Counted from the first letter of the stretch, positions 24,845 through 34,355 are shown. The stretch: DNA of 64,000 nucleotides from Bacteroidales bacterium (GCA_021371955.1 JAJFVD010000012.1:372001-436000); one strand, 5' to 3'. Notes: generated from the sequence alone by a model not told the origin. Numbers and translations are program-made.

Positions 24845-24852
24845 CAAATATA
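24845..24852 (-). promoter_or_regulatory. -7 element of the Lol-like operon
   Basis: Minus-strand TATATTTG fits TANNTTTG, 43 bases before the ATG at 24801. It faces away from a second -7 element at 24873, giving a compact divergent promoter region. Confidence 0.4.
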
Positions 24853-24872
24853 GATAGATTTCTCAAAATGGT

Positions 24873-24880
24873 TATCTTTG
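24873..24880 (+). promoter_or_regulatory. -7 element of the Fe-S scaffold/GGGtGRT operon
   Basis: TATCTTTG, a good Bacteroidota -7 element, 60 bases before the ATG at 24941. No TTTG at the expected -33 position. Confidence 0.45.
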
Positions 24881-24940
24881 CGGCCGGATAAGTCGATTAC
24901 AAAGAAAAATATATTTCACAGTTAATTTAAATAAGATTTT

Positions 24941-25633
24941 ATGAGTTTTACACATGAAGTTGAAGGAATGATTTGCGTCGCTCAAGGTGCGAATCACGGC
25001 TCGGCACCCATCCCTGAAGAGGGCAAATGGGTTAAGGCAAAAGAGGTAAAAGACATTTCGGGCTTGACCCATGGTGTTGGCTGGTGTGCTCCTCAGCAAG
25101 GCGCCTGCAAGTTGACATTGAATGTTAAAGAGGGAATTATTCAGGAGGCTCTGGTGGAAACAATCGGCTGTTCAGGTATGACCCATTCGGCTGCAATGGC
25201 TTCGGAAATTCTTCCCGGGAAAACCATTCTGGAGGCACTAAACACAGACCTGGTTTGCGATGCAATAAATACTGCCATGCGCGAACTGTTTCTGCAGATA
25301 GTTTACGGACGTACACAAACTGCATTTTCCGAAGGCGGATTACCAATTGGTGCAGGTCTGGAAGACCTTGGAAAAGGCCTCAGAAGCGTTACTGCAACAA
25401 TGTATGGTACAGTAGCAAAAGGTCCCCGTTACCTTGAAATGGCCGAAGGTTATGTTACAAAAATTGGTCTTGATGCCAATAATGAGATTATCGGTTATGA
25501 ATTTGTGAGCCTTGGCCGTATGATGGATATGATCAAAGGCGGAACGGATGCAAACGAAGCCGTTAAAAAGGCTTCGGGCAAATATGGCCGCATAGATGAC
25601 GCAGTAGTAGTTATTGACCCACGTAAACAATAG
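24941..25633 (+). CDS. IscU/NifU-like iron-sulfur cluster assembly scaffold protein
   Basis: A 230-residue protein related to the NifU N-terminal/IscU fold but extended at both ends. Conserved parts are GVGWCAPQQGACKLTLNVKEGIIQEALVETIGCSGMTHSAAMASEI and LVCDAINTAM. Cysteines at 12, 49, 56, 77 and 106 include the C77 GCSGMTHS position matching the cluster-binding cysteine loop of IscU. The C-terminal half (TMYGTVAKGPRYLEMAEGYV) is specific to this subfamily. It probably holds a transient cluster for transfer. The GGGtGRT gene follows 12 bases later, a fixed pairing in anaerobes. Confidence 0.82.
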   Translation: MSFTHEVEGMICVAQGANHGSAPIPEEGKWVKAKEVKDISGLTHGVGWCAPQQGACKLTLNVKEGIIQEALVETIGCSGMTHSAAMASEILPGKTILEALNTDLVCDAINTAMRELFLQIVYGRTQTAFSEGGLPIGAGLEDLGKGLRSVTATMYGTVAKGPRYLEMAEGYVTKIGLDANNEIIGYEFVSLGRMMDMIKGGTDANEAVKKASGKYGRIDDAVVVIDPRKQ

Positions 25634-25645
25634 GAGGAACAGACA

Positions 25646-26647
25646 ATGCCATTATTTGAAAGCTACGACAGACGAATTAATAAAATAAACAGTGTACTTA
25701 ATTCGTACGGCATCTCTTCTCTGGAAGAGGCCAGAAAAATATGCGACGAGCGAGGCGTAGACGTATATAAAATTGTGAAGGACATTCAGCCTATAGCATT
25801 TGAGAATGCTATGTGGTCATATATTGTTGGTGCTGCTATTGCAATTAAAAAAGGACAGACAGAAGCAGCCGATATCGCCGCAACACTTGGCGAAGGTCTT
25901 CAGGCATTCTGTATCCCCGGTTCAGTTGCCGACGACCGCAAAGTAGGTATCGGACACGGAAACCTTGCAGCTATGTTGCTTCGCGAAGAGACAAAATGTT
26001 TTGCATTTCTTGCCGGACACGAATCTTTTGCTGCTGCAGAAGGTGCAATTGGTATAGCAAAATCGGCAAACCGTGTTCGTAAAGAGCCATTGCGTGTTAT
26101 CTTAAACGGTTTAGGAAAAGACGCTGCAAAAATCATATCAAGAATCAACGGATTTACATACGTGCAAACTCAGTTCGATTACTTCACAGGTGAATTGAAA
26201 GAGGTAGCCCGCACCGCTTATTCAGTAGGCGACAAAGCAAAGGTGAACTGCTATGGTGCCGATGATGTACGCGAAGGAGTTGCAATCATGCACAGCGAGG
26301 GAGTAGATGTTTCTATTACAGGAAACTCAACAAACCCAACCCGTTTTCAGCATCCGGTTGCCGGAACATATAAGAAAGAGTGTATCGAACAAGGCAAGAA
26401 ATATTTCTCGGTAGCGTCAGGCGGAGGTACAGGCCGTACACTTCACCCCGATAACATGGCCGCTGGTCCTGCCTCTTACGGTATGACCGACACAATGGGC
26501 CGTATGCACTCCGATGCTCAGTTTGCCGGTTCGTCATCCGTTCCTGCACACGTAGAGATGATGGGACTTATTGGCATGGGCAACAACCCAATGGTTGGTG
26601 CTTCAGTATCAGTTGCTGTGGCAATATCCCTGGCTTCAAAAAAATAG
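25646..26647 (+). CDS. GGGtGRT protein
   Basis: A 333-residue protein named for its glycine-rich motif, seen here as VASGGGTGRTLHPDNMAAGPASYGMTDTMGRMH. Other conserved segments are NAMWSYIVGAAIAIKKG, GEGLQAFCIPGSVADDRKVGIGHGNLAAMLLREETKCFAFLAGHESFAAAEG and VSITGNSTNPTRFQHPVAGTYKKE. It lacks predicted membrane segments or a signal peptide, so it is cytoplasmic. Its biochemical role is unproven; the constant link with an IscU-like scaffold, also seen here at 12 bases, implies iron-sulfur cluster handling. A GGAGG ribosome site precedes the ATG, unusually clear for this phylum. Confidence 0.88.
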   Translation: MPLFESYDRRINKINSVLNSYGISSLEEARKICDERGVDVYKIVKDIQPIAFENAMWSYIVGAAIAIKKGQTEAADIAATLGEGLQAFCIPGSVADDRKVGIGHGNLAAMLLREETKCFAFLAGHESFAAAEGAIGIAKSANRVRKEPLRVILNGLGKDAAKIISRINGFTYVQTQFDYFTGELKEVARTAYSVGDKAKVNCYGADDVREGVAIMHSEGVDVSITGNSTNPTRFQHPVAGTYKKECIEQGKKYFSVASGGGTGRTLHPDNMAAGPASYGMTDTMGRMHSDAQFAGSSSVPAHVEMMGLIGMGNNPMVGASVSVAVAISLASKK

Positions 26648-26696
26648 ACCCTTCCGGAAGGCCACATCTCCAAAAACGCCTGATTTATAGGTGGTT

Positions 26697-26735
26697 ACTA
26701 AAAAGGATGGCATCTTAGATGCTATCCTTTTTAGT
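26697..26735. terminator. Bidirectional terminator between GGGtGRT and fumarase genes
   Basis: 18-bp stem ACTAAAAAGGATGGCATC / GATGCTATCCTTTTTAGT (one G-T mismatch) with a 3-base loop. T- and A-tracts on each side let it serve both convergent genes. Confidence 0.88.
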
Positions 26736-26752
26736 ATATTAAAGAGAATCAG

Positions 26753-28150
26753 TTATTTCATGGGATGAGTCATATCTCCGGGAACAACCCAATCATCAAA
26801 TTGCTGTTCTGTTATAAGCCCCAGTTCTAAAGCTGCTTTTTTCAAAGTAGAATTATTTGCGTATGCTTTTTTTGCGATTTTTGCTGCATTTTCATATCCT
26901 ATATGGGGGTTTAATGCGGTTACCAGCATCAGTGAATTGTTCAGATTTTCCTCAATCCGTTCCAAATTTGGCTCGATACCTGTGGCGCATCTGTCATTGA
27001 ATGAAATGCTGGCATCTGCTAAAAGGGAAGCCGACTGCAAAAGGGCACTTATCATTACGGGTTTGAAAGTATTCAGTTCAAAATGGCCGTATGAGCCGGC
27101 AAACGAGATAGTAGTATCATTGCCAATAATTTGAGCGCAAACCATTGTCAGTGCCTCGACCTGAGTTGGGTTTACCTTTCCGGGCATAATTGATGAACCG
27201 GGTTCATTTGAGGGAATTATTATCTCTCCGATTCCCGACCGAGGTCCCGAGGCAGACAATCTTATATCGTTTGCTATTTTCATGAGGCTAACAGCCAATT
27301 GCTTAACAGCACCATGAGTTTCAACAATTGCATCGTTTGCTGCCAGTGATTCGAACTTGTTTTCGGCAGAAACAAAAGGCAAATTTGTCAATTGCGCAAT
27401 TGTCTCTGCAACCTCACGGGAATAGCCTTCGGGTGTATTGAGTCCTGTTCCTACGGCACTTCCTCCCATAGCCAGTTCCGAAAGATGGGGTAAAGTGTTT
27501 TTCAAAGCTTTCAACCCATGATTCAATTGCGACACATATCCCGAGAATTCCTGGCCCAAAGTAACAGGAGTAGCATCCATTAAATGGGTACGGCCAATTT
27601 TAACAACTTTGGCCATTGCCAGTGATTTGTCGTTTAAAGTGTCTTTCAGCGTCTCTATTGCCGGGATAGTATGCTCAATAATTTTTTTATACGCAGCAAT
27701 ATTCATCGCAGCAGGAAATGTATCATTGGACGATTGTGACATGTTCACATCGTCGTTGGGATGGATATATCGGCCTTCTTCGCCGAGCTCACCCCCTAAA
27801 AGAACATGGGCGCGGTTTGCAATGACTTCATTGCAATTCATATTGGTATGAGTCCCCGAACCCGTTTGCCATATTACAAGCGGAAATTCATCGTCAAGTT
27901 TGCCGGTAATAATTTCATCGCACACCCGGGAAATAATTTTCATTTTGTCTGCAGGCAGCAATCCGGATTTATTGTTGGTAATCGCCGCCGCTTTTTTCAA
28001 ATAGCCAAATGCATGAATAATTTCTTTTGGCATGGATGCCAACGGCCCGATAGGGAAATTAAGTAACGACCGCTGGGTTTGCGCCCCCCAATATTTATCG
28101 GCAGGAACTTTTATTTCTCCCATTGTGTCTTTTTCTATTCGATAATTCAT
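26753..28150 (-). CDS. fumC: Class II fumarate hydratase
   Basis: A 465-residue enzyme interconverting fumarate and malate in the cytoplasm. Substrate-site motifs include [18 protein letters not shown], the B-site-type segment [39 protein letters not shown] and the signature loop [19 protein letters not shown]. The MPGKVNPTQ form points to fumarase, whereas aspartase usually has MPAKVNP. Class II is iron-free and oxygen-stable. It is the last of three leftward genes: 28 bases after an alpha/beta hydrolase gene, which follows a 61-residue membrane-protein gene by 35. Confidence 0.95.
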   Translation of the reverse strand: MNYRIEKDTMGEIKVPADKYWGAQTQRSLLNFPIGPLASMPKEIIHAFGYLKKAAAITNNKSGLLPADKMKIISRVCDEIITGKLDDEFPLVIWQTGSGTHTNMNCNEVIANRAHVLLGGELGEEGRYIHPNDDVNMSQSSNDTFPAAMNIAAYKKIIEHTIPAIETLKDTLNDKSLAMAKVVKIGRTHLMDATPVTLGQEFSGYVSQLNHGLKALKNTLPHLSELAMGGSAVGTGLNTPEGYSREVAETIAQLTNLPFVSAENKFESLAANDAIVETHGAVKQLAVSLMKIANDIRLSASGPRSGIGEIIIPSNEPGSSIMPGKVNPTQVEALTMVCAQIIGNDTTISFAGSYGHFELNTFKPVMISALLQSASLLADASISFNDRCATGIEPNLERIEENLNNSLMLVTALNPHIGYENAAKIAKKAYANNSTLKKAALELGLITEQQFDDWVVPGDMTHPMK

Positions 28151-28178
28151 ACTCCGTTTTTCTAATAAACAGATTCAA

Positions 28179-29036
28179 TCAATTTATGTTGATTTGCCTG
28201 TCCGCATATTTTGATTTAACCGGTGACAAGCTCAAAAACTTTTGAAGCTGATTGTTGAATTCGGTATGATTCTCCATATTGCTGATATGACCGGCGTGTT
28301 CCAGCACCACCAGCACAGACCCTTTTACCTTGTCATGCATATACTTTGCTGACGCTACAGGGGTAACTTTATCTTCACTTCCTACCATAATGAGCACCGG
28401 CACCTTTATGCCGCTGAGCCTGTTGCATGTCTCTTTGCGCCCTGCCAAAGCAAAAAGGGTTTTGCAAAGAGTAGACTGAGGTATACCTGCAATCTCCTCC
28501 TTCATTACAGCAATTTCTGTTTCGATTGTAGTAAAAGCTTCAGGTGCGAAAAGATTATTTATAACCTCTTCGGCATATTCAACCGTCCCGTTCTTTTTAA
28601 TGGAAGCAATTGTCAGCATCCTTTTTGCTTTGGTTTCAGGCGTATCTGCCATGCAGGAGGTGTCGCAGAGTACAAGAGCTTCAAATCGCCCCGGATACTT
28701 TGAAATGGCACTTAATGCAATGTATCCGCCCATAGAGAGCCCGCACAAAATTGCTTTGTCCAGACGTATGGTATCCATAATTAAAATAAGATCGCTTGCA
28801 AAAAGGTCAATTGACGTTTCCTGGCTTCGGTCGTCGGAATGTCCGTATCCGCGTATGTCGTAAGCAATTACCCTGTAATTTGCCTTGAGCTCCTCCATCT
28901 GCCTTGTCCACATGGATTTATTAAACGGAAAGCCGTGTATGAAAATTATGGCGGGGGCATCCTTTGGCCCCTCGTCGTAGAAGCTTATTTTGATTTTATT
29001 CGGAGTAATTCGGATAGTGTTTTCCAGATATCGCAT
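28179..29036 (-). CDS. Alpha/beta-hydrolase fold enzyme
   Basis: A 285-residue cytoplasmic hydrolase without a signal peptide. It has the oxyanion-hole strand FIHGFPFNKSMW, the nucleophile elbow CGLSMGGYIAL (Ser), the acid in VGSEDKVTPV and the catalytic His in EHAGHISNMENH. The overall pattern resembles 3-oxoadipate enol-lactonases and related esterases, but those names are often over-assigned and no aromatic-degradation genes are nearby. Substrate unknown. Located between a tiny membrane-protein gene and fumC, possibly in one transcript. Confidence 0.88.
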   Translation of the reverse strand: MRYLENTIRITPNKIKISFYDEGPKDAPAIIFIHGFPFNKSMWTRQMEELKANYRVIAYDIRGYGHSDDRSQETSIDLFASDLILIMDTIRLDKAILCGLSMGGYIALSAISKYPGRFEALVLCDTSCMADTPETKAKRMLTIASIKKNGTVEYAEEVINNLFAPEAFTTIETEIAVMKEEIAGIPQSTLCKTLFALAGRKETCNRLSGIKVPVLIMVGSEDKVTPVASAKYMHDKVKGSVLVVLEHAGHISNMENHTEFNNQLQKFLSLSPVKSKYADRQININ

Positions 29037-29071
29037 TGCCTGTTTGTTTTAAGTTCACTAATCTCAGAACT

Positions 29072-29257
29072 TTAAACAGTAATATCTTTCAGGAAGTCCA
29101 ATAATCCGAATATCCTTAGAAGCCAGATGATTACAATAATCACGACAACGATGTTCAGGATTTTTTTAAGTTTCCCATCCATAGGGATGTATGTGTTCAC
29201 AAGCCATAAAACAACGCCTGCAACAATTATTACCAGTAAGACAGTTAAAAGTGGCAT
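29072..29257 (-). CDS. Thivi_2564-like small membrane protein
   Basis: A 61-residue protein made of two hydrophobic helices (about 3-21 and 33-55) with the conserved middle loop NTYIPMDGKLKKILN and end LLRIFGLLDFL. The pattern MPLLxxxLVxxVxGVxLWLxNxxIPM matches the widespread Thivi_2564 family of unknown function. A -7-like TATCTTTG lies 22 bases upstream at 29280-29287. Confidence 0.75.
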   Translation of the reverse strand: MPLLTVLLVIIVAGVVLWLVNTYIPMDGKLKKILNIVVVIIVIIWLLRIFGLLDFLKDITV

Positions 29258-29279
29258 AATATTGATATTTTAGTATGCC

Positions 29280-29287
29280 CAAAGATA
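29280..29287 (-). promoter_or_regulatory. -7 element for the small membrane protein/hydrolase/fumC genes
   Basis: Minus-strand TATCTTTG fits TANNTTTG and lies 22 bases before the ATG at 29257. Confidence 0.45.
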
Positions 29288-29334
29288 ATCCCACACAAAA
29301 TTTAAGTGTTATATAATATCGGCAAAAAGTTATA

Positions 29335-29370
29335 TTATTCACTTATTCCGGCTTATTCACCTATCCCGGC
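29335..29370. repeat. 18-bp tandem repeat after the DUF5686 gene
   Basis: Two head-to-tail units, TTATTCACTTATTCCGGC (29335-29352) and TTATTCACCTATCCCGGC (29353-29370), identical at 16 of 18 positions. They sit 5 bases beyond the DUF5686 stop codon. Confidence 0.7.
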
Positions 29371-29375
29371 GACAA

Positions 29376-31937
29376 CTACAAGTCAAACTTAAACCTGATT
29401 CGTATCCCATACCTCGCAACATTGGGATTGTCTAGATATGTAAATCGCCTTACCAAATCTACCCTCACAAGTTTAAAAATGTTTGAAATTCCTACGCTCG
29501 CTTCGATATATGGTGCTTTGTCAAAGGCAAATGTTGTGGGGTTGCCGGCAATGTCGGTAGGAAATCTGAACAAGTCGGGCTGCAGGCACGGGTTATTGGT
29601 TTTGCTTAAGCCACCGTACAGAACTTTAAATGTAATAATCTCTCTCAGGCCAAGCCGGTTTATCAAAGGAATCTTATTGAATAAAAATCCGTTAAAACAG
29701 TGGTCCACAAATAGAGATACATATTTGTCGCTCACGAATTCGAGGAAATTCATGAGGTTGTATGTGGTGGACTGATATATATAGGACTGATTCGCGTTGT
29801 GCATTTCAAGAAGAGGATACGGAACCTTTCCGAATATCTTGCCGGCCTCCAGATTGACAGTTGTATAACCAATTACAGAAGGGTAGAATCGTTTATAAAT
29901 GTTAAACTGAATGTTGTGGTAGTTATAGTCGTTTCCAAGCATCTTTGAGCCAAGAGTGTATTTCAGCTGTAGAATAGGATATTTATTCGGGATGGGAGCC
30001 CTGTAAAGCTTTCCGCGATAGAACTGTTCGTGCGGAGCATATCTTAAAGTGAGCCCGGCTTCCGATATGTTCAGATAAGGGATGCTGTTCACCGCCGAAA
30101 GATAGTTTTCCTTATTGAAATTGAGAGTACCTCCGGGGTACTGACGGGTAAAATTATAACCCAGAGAGTATGAAAAATGGCTTTTGAATTCGTGCAGGTA
30201 ATCCATTTTAAAAGTCCTGTTGTAAAACAGTTTGTCGTCAACTCCTCTTTTGAGCGAGAGCGTGGCGTTCCCTTCCTGAACGAAATAGAGCTCCTGCCCC
30301 GGAACTTTTGTGTCGTACTGGTAATTCAGCTTTATGCTTCTTACCGGAAATTCATAAACAGTTCTTTTACTAAGAGAGAGTTCGGCTCCGATATTATATT
30401 TGAATTTTTTGTCCCGGAACCCGTATGCGACATAACCGTCAAGATTTATTTTTTTGCTGAATTTTGGAGTCGTTCTTCCGCCAATCCTCACCTTTGACCC
30501 CTCAATAGGATTAAAGCTGTAGAAGGTAATAATCGGCCCTATTTCAACCGGCCCGAAATCATGGAAACTTGCAATAAGAATCCTTAAAATATCCAGCGTC
30601 CGCATAAAAGCCGGAACACGTTTTAAGCTGTCAATCGTGGTATAGACGCCTTTTTCCGACTTGCTCAGTTCCTGATGCCTGTTTTGCTCCCAATAAGTAT
30701 CGGGTTGCTGGACAGAATCAATTTCCGGAGAAACAACCATAAAATCTTTATCGGTGAGGGCTTTATTGATAACATATTTTTTAAAAGAGACGCTCCTCTG
30801 CCCAAAAACACCTAACCCTTTTTGAGTGATTCCAAAATCGATGGAGAGTTCGTCGTTTGTAATAACCCACCCCTGATCCTTGCTGTTTTCAAATTCCTGA
30901 ACAATTTTGGCATCCTTCACCCAGTTGAGGTTAATCTTGCTGTTTACGGCCATGTCCACTTTCCTCACAGCATAAGTGCCATCAAGTGTAACATACAGAT
31001 ATCCCTGAAAGAGCATATCGGTCTTGTTCCTTGGAGCAAAGAACAGCTTGATGCAGTTTGTGTTTCCAACTTTGAGAGTATCCATGATGAAATATCTGTA
31101 GAAAGTGGGAGCAGAATTTGATATAGGGCTTAAAAACTGGTTTGTAAGGAACATTATATTATTGTCGTAGATATTTATATCCTGATATAAATACCTTAGA
31201 TATCCGGTCATTCCCTTATTGTCCAGGTATCCTTCGAAATTAACCATTTTGTCGGCCCTGATAATCTCGTTTACAGCTCTGGGCGACTTCCGGTAGTAAT
31301 AGTCCGAGATGGTCTCCTTGATGTACATTGGAAGAACCTCCCTTCCCGGCAGTTTGGTGGTATCAACATTTTCAAATACAAACTTAAACTTTCCCAATGC
31401 CTTGCTGGTCTTAAGTTTTTCGGAAATATTGCTTAACGCAAACTGGACTTTATCGTATTTTTCATACTGCAAAAAGTCGAAACTCTCGATACGGTTTTTC
31501 CACTTATATGCTATTACGCTGTCGATAAGAGAAACGGCAGGATTATTTTTGTTCCTGTATTTGACCCTCTCGGCTTTTATGACAACCTCATTAAGCGATG
31601 TTGAGGAAGGCGACAACTTTATTGTAATTGGATTTGCATGATTTTCCGGAATTTTAATCAATTCGGGTTTGTAACCCATACACGATGCCCGCAGGGTAAT
31701 GTTAAACCGGTTAGTATAAATTGAGAACCACCCTTCGGAATCGGAGCTTGTACCCTCCGGGGTTCCATCAATGGCAATAACCGAATATGGAACAGGTTCC
31801 CCTGTTTTAGCGTCAACAACAACACCTTTCAAAACCGTTCTGCCCAGCTGCTGGGCGCAAACAGTCATGCTTCCGCTTAAAATGAAAATCAGGAGAAGAA
31901 GACCACTTTTGGTTATGGAATTGATTATAAATCGCAT
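29376..31937 (-). CDS. DUF5686 outer-membrane protein with carboxypeptidase-like N-terminal domain
   Basis: An 853-residue protein. Signal peptide about 1-28; residues about 35-120 form a CarboxypepD_reg-like (CNA-type) beta-sandwich (GVVVDAKTGEPVPYSVIAIDGTPEGTSSDSEGWF) as in TonB-dependent receptors. The central region has DUF5686 features (DFLQYEKYDKVQFALSNI, FYRYFIMDTLKVGNTNCIKLFFAPRNKTDMLFQGYLYV). The last 400 residues are amphipathic strands ending in RIRFKFDL, consistent with a C-terminal barrel. It lacks a TonB plug domain, so it is not a receptor of the SusC type. Function unknown, common in Bacteroidota. Confidence 0.87.
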   Translation of the reverse strand: MRFIINSITKSGLLLLIFILSGSMTVCAQQLGRTVLKGVVVDAKTGEPVPYSVIAIDGTPEGTSSDSEGWFSIYTNRFNITLRASCMGYKPELIKIPENHANPITIKLSPSSTSLNEVVIKAERVKYRNKNNPAVSLIDSVIAYKWKNRIESFDFLQYEKYDKVQFALSNISEKLKTSKALGKFKFVFENVDTTKLPGREVLPMYIKETISDYYYRKSPRAVNEIIRADKMVNFEGYLDNKGMTGYLRYLYQDINIYDNNIMFLTNQFLSPISNSAPTFYRYFIMDTLKVGNTNCIKLFFAPRNKTDMLFQGYLYVTLDGTYAVRKVDMAVNSKINLNWVKDAKIVQEFENSKDQGWVITNDELSIDFGITQKGLGVFGQRSVSFKKYVINKALTDKDFMVVSPEIDSVQQPDTYWEQNRHQELSKSEKGVYTTIDSLKRVPAFMRTLDILRILIASFHDFGPVEIGPIITFYSFNPIEGSKVRIGGRTTPKFSKKINLDGYVAYGFRDKKFKYNIGAELSLSKRTVYEFPVRSIKLNYQYDTKVPGQELYFVQEGNATLSLKRGVDDKLFYNRTFKMDYLHEFKSHFSYSLGYNFTRQYPGGTLNFNKENYLSAVNSIPYLNISEAGLTLRYAPHEQFYRGKLYRAPIPNKYPILQLKYTLGSKMLGNDYNYHNIQFNIYKRFYPSVIGYTTVNLEAGKIFGKVPYPLLEMHNANQSYIYQSTTYNLMNFLEFVSDKYVSLFVDHCFNGFLFNKIPLINRLGLREIITFKVLYGGLSKTNNPCLQPDLFRFPTDIAGNPTTFAFDKAPYIEASVGISNIFKLVRVDLVRRFTYLDNPNVARYGIRIRFKFDL

Positions 31938-32038
31938 AGTGTTACACTGTAGTCTTATTGACGAAATTTACATAAAAAAAGTCAATATGGATAATAACCA
32001 ATTAAATTATTCTCTAACTTTCACAAAACTCCAATGTT

Positions 32039-33052
32039 ATGAAACGGCTGATAGTATTGTTCGCAATCTTTATGTCTGCTTCGCTCTTTGGCCAGACGGC
32101 AGACCAGTTTTACAACAGCGGGCTCGACAAACATAGCCGGAAGGACTATGCAGGAGCCATTTCCGATTATTCTAAGGCCGTACAGCTGGATCCCCTTTTG
32201 TCAATTGCGTGGTACAACATGGCTGCCGCAAAACTCACCCTTGAAGATTACAGCGGAGCTGTTGACGCCTATACAAAATCAATTGAACTCAAGCCAAATG
32301 ATGCCGAAGCTTTATACAACAGAGGCGTTGCAAAAGAGGGTCTCCAAAAATACCGGGAAGCAATTGAAGATTATATCCGGGCCATTCAGATTGACTCAAC
32401 ACACGCCGGGGCATGGTTTAACAGAGGCTCGCTTAAAATTACACTTCGTTATTACGAAGATGCAATAACAGACCTCAGCAAGGCAATAAACCTCAACCCC
32501 AAGAATCCTGATGCCTTTTACAACAGGGCAGAGGCCAGAAGGCTCACATTCGACTACTATGGAGCTATATCGGATTATTCCCGCGACATAGATATGAATC
32601 CGAAGGATGTTTATGCATATATAAACAGAGGAATGTGCAAATCCAGCCTGAAGGATTTTTCCGGTTCTGTTAATGACTTTTCCGGAGCAATTGAGATAGA
32701 TCCGGGATTATTGTCGGCATGGTACAACAGGGGAGTTGCAAGGTATGCACTTGAAGATTATGCGGGGGCAATTGCCGACTTTACAAAAACAATAGAACTT
32801 AGTCCAAATCTTACGGCAGCATATAACAACAGGGGATTGTCAAAGTATTCCCTGAAAGACCTTCCTGGTGCAATAGCGGACTATACAAAGGCAATAGGGC
32901 TCGACCCGTCAAGCTCGAAGGCATACCTCAACAGAGGTGTTGCAAAACAAAACGCCGGTGACAAAACCGGTGCCTGCGAAGACTGGAAAAAAGCCGGAGA
33001 GCTGGGCGAAAAAGAGGCCTTTAAGCTAATAGAAGAGTTTTGCGGTAAATAA
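32039..33052 (+). CDS. Exported TPR-repeat protein
   Basis: A 337-residue protein with a signal peptide (about 1-19, SLFGQ) followed by about nine 34-residue tetratricopeptide repeats filling almost the whole chain (pattern AWYNRGxAKxxLxDYxGAIxDYTKAIxLxP). The last repeat leads into GDKTGACEDWKKAGELGEKEAFKLIEEFC, a Sel1-like ending common in such proteins. It should act as a periplasmic protein-binding scaffold. The MFS gene starts 56 bases downstream but has its own promoter. The strong repeat similarity suggests internal duplication. Confidence 0.88.
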   Translation: MKRLIVLFAIFMSASLFGQTADQFYNSGLDKHSRKDYAGAISDYSKAVQLDPLLSIAWYNMAAAKLTLEDYSGAVDAYTKSIELKPNDAEALYNRGVAKEGLQKYREAIEDYIRAIQIDSTHAGAWFNRGSLKITLRYYEDAITDLSKAINLNPKNPDAFYNRAEARRLTFDYYGAISDYSRDIDMNPKDVYAYINRGMCKSSLKDFSGSVNDFSGAIEIDPGLLSAWYNRGVARYALEDYAGAIADFTKTIELSPNLTAAYNNRGLSKYSLKDLPGAIADYTKAIGLDPSSSKAYLNRGVAKQNAGDKTGACEDWKKAGELGEKEAFKLIEEFCGK

Positions 33053-33056
33053 GCTT

Positions 33057-33088
33057 TTTGCATTTAAGCCTCCTCTTCTTTACCTTTG
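33057..33088 (+). promoter_or_regulatory. Bacteroidota promoter of the MFS transporter gene
   Basis: TTTG (33057-33060), 20 bases, then TACCTTTG (33081-33088): both parts match the -33/-7 consensus with correct spacing. It ends 20 bases before the ATG at 33109 and argues against a TTG start at 33058. Confidence 0.65.
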
Positions 33089-33108
33089 CACCTCCAATTC
33101 TCAGAATT

Positions 33109-34353
33109 ATGCTCCTGGAAAAAGTCATCCCTAAAGAACTGAATTCACTTAAAGATATTTTCTCATCGCTGCGTTCGCGCAACTACCGTCTGTATTTTTT
33201 CGGTCAGGGTTTTTCGCTCATTGGCACATGGATGCAAAATATTGCACTCAGCTGGCTTGTATACAGGTTAACGGGATCGGTATTTTTGCTTGGACTCATC
33301 GGGTTTACGACGCAGATACCAACGTTTATTCTCACGCCCTTTACCGGAGTGCTCACAGACAGATACAACCGTCACAAAATAATGGTTCTGGCTCAGGTAT
33401 TTTTCATGCTTCAGGCATTTGCAATGGCCTTTCTGGTGCTTTTCAATTTAATAGATGTATGGCACATTATAGTTCTCAGTCTTGTATTTGGCGTTATCAG
33501 CGCATTCGATGCTCCTGCAAGGCAGTCTCTTGTGATTGACCTGATAGACAAGCCGGAGGACCTCGGAAACGCAATTGCACTCAATTCTGCACTTTTCAAC
33601 GGGGCCCGGCTCATTGGCCCGGCTATCGCAGGACTAACAATTGCCGCAGTAGGAGAGGGAATATGTTTCTTATTAAATGCGCTGAGTTTCTTAGCTGTTA
33701 TTATTGCACTGATGCAGATAAAGATTCCGCACAAACTGGCCGTTACATCATCAACACCCTTTGGTAAAAGCTTCCGGGAAGGGCTCAATTATACCTTCCG
33801 CACTCAATCCATAAGAAAACTGATTCTTCTCCTTGCGATGATGAGTCTTGCCGCTTTTCCGTTTATCGTACTCCTTCCTGCCTATGCAAAAGAGGTGCTT
33901 GGAGGAGGTTCGGAAACTCTTGGTTTTCTGATGTCTGCTCTGGGTGGGGGCGCATTGGTTGGTGCGCTTTATATGGCATCCCGCAGGTCTGTTAAAGGAC
34001 TTGATAAGATAATATCTGTAAATACAGTTCTCCTGGGTGCTTCGATAGTACTCACTGCCTTTTCTCACTCTATTTTCTTATCCCTCACCTCTCTTGCAAT
34101 CAGCGGACTCACGATGATTCTCGCATTATCGTCAATAAATACTCTGCTTCAGACAACTACCGAAGAGAGCAAGCGTGGACGGGTAATGAGCTTTTATGCC
34201 ATGGCCCTAATGGGCACGCAGCCGATTGGCAACCTCATTGCCGGGTCAATTGCAAGCGGTACGGGAATACCTGTTACGCTCATTCTTGGCGGAACAATAA
34301 CTGTTGGTGCAGGAATATGGTATTTTAACCGCAGTTCAAAAACCGGAGTTTAG
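33109..34353 (+). CDS. MFS transporter, EntS/MFS_3-like exporter
   Basis: A 414-residue inner-membrane protein with about 12 helices. Signs of the MFS_3 branch: NYRLYFFGQGFSLIGTWMQNIALSWLVYRLTGS in the first helices, the loop 2-3 motif GVLTDRYNRHKIMVLAQ, and FDAPARQSLVIDLI near the middle. The branch includes siderophore exporters such as EntS and drug-efflux pumps. No siderophore genes are close, so the substrate is unknown. I chose the ATG at 33109 because the promoter overlaps the earlier TTG. The 3' end is 2 bases from the convergent DUF2892 gene. Confidence 0.88.
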   Translation: MLLEKVIPKELNSLKDIFSSLRSRNYRLYFFGQGFSLIGTWMQNIALSWLVYRLTGSVFLLGLIGFTTQIPTFILTPFTGVLTDRYNRHKIMVLAQVFFMLQAFAMAFLVLFNLIDVWHIIVLSLVFGVISAFDAPARQSLVIDLIDKPEDLGNAIALNSALFNGARLIGPAIAGLTIAAVGEGICFLLNALSFLAVIIALMQIKIPHKLAVTSSTPFGKSFREGLNYTFRTQSIRKLILLLAMMSLAAFPFIVLLPAYAKEVLGGGSETLGFLMSALGGGALVGALYMASRRSVKGLDKIISVNTVLLGASIVLTAFSHSIFLSLTSLAISGLTMILALSSINTLLQTTTEESKRGRVMSFYAMALMGTQPIGNLIAGSIASGTGIPVTLILGGTITVGAGIWYFNRSSKTGV

Positions 34354-34355
34354 AA

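Noticed and set aside
32100..33000. Regular repeats that might be a tandem DNA array
   Set aside because: They are 102-base units encoding TPR motifs in one frame.
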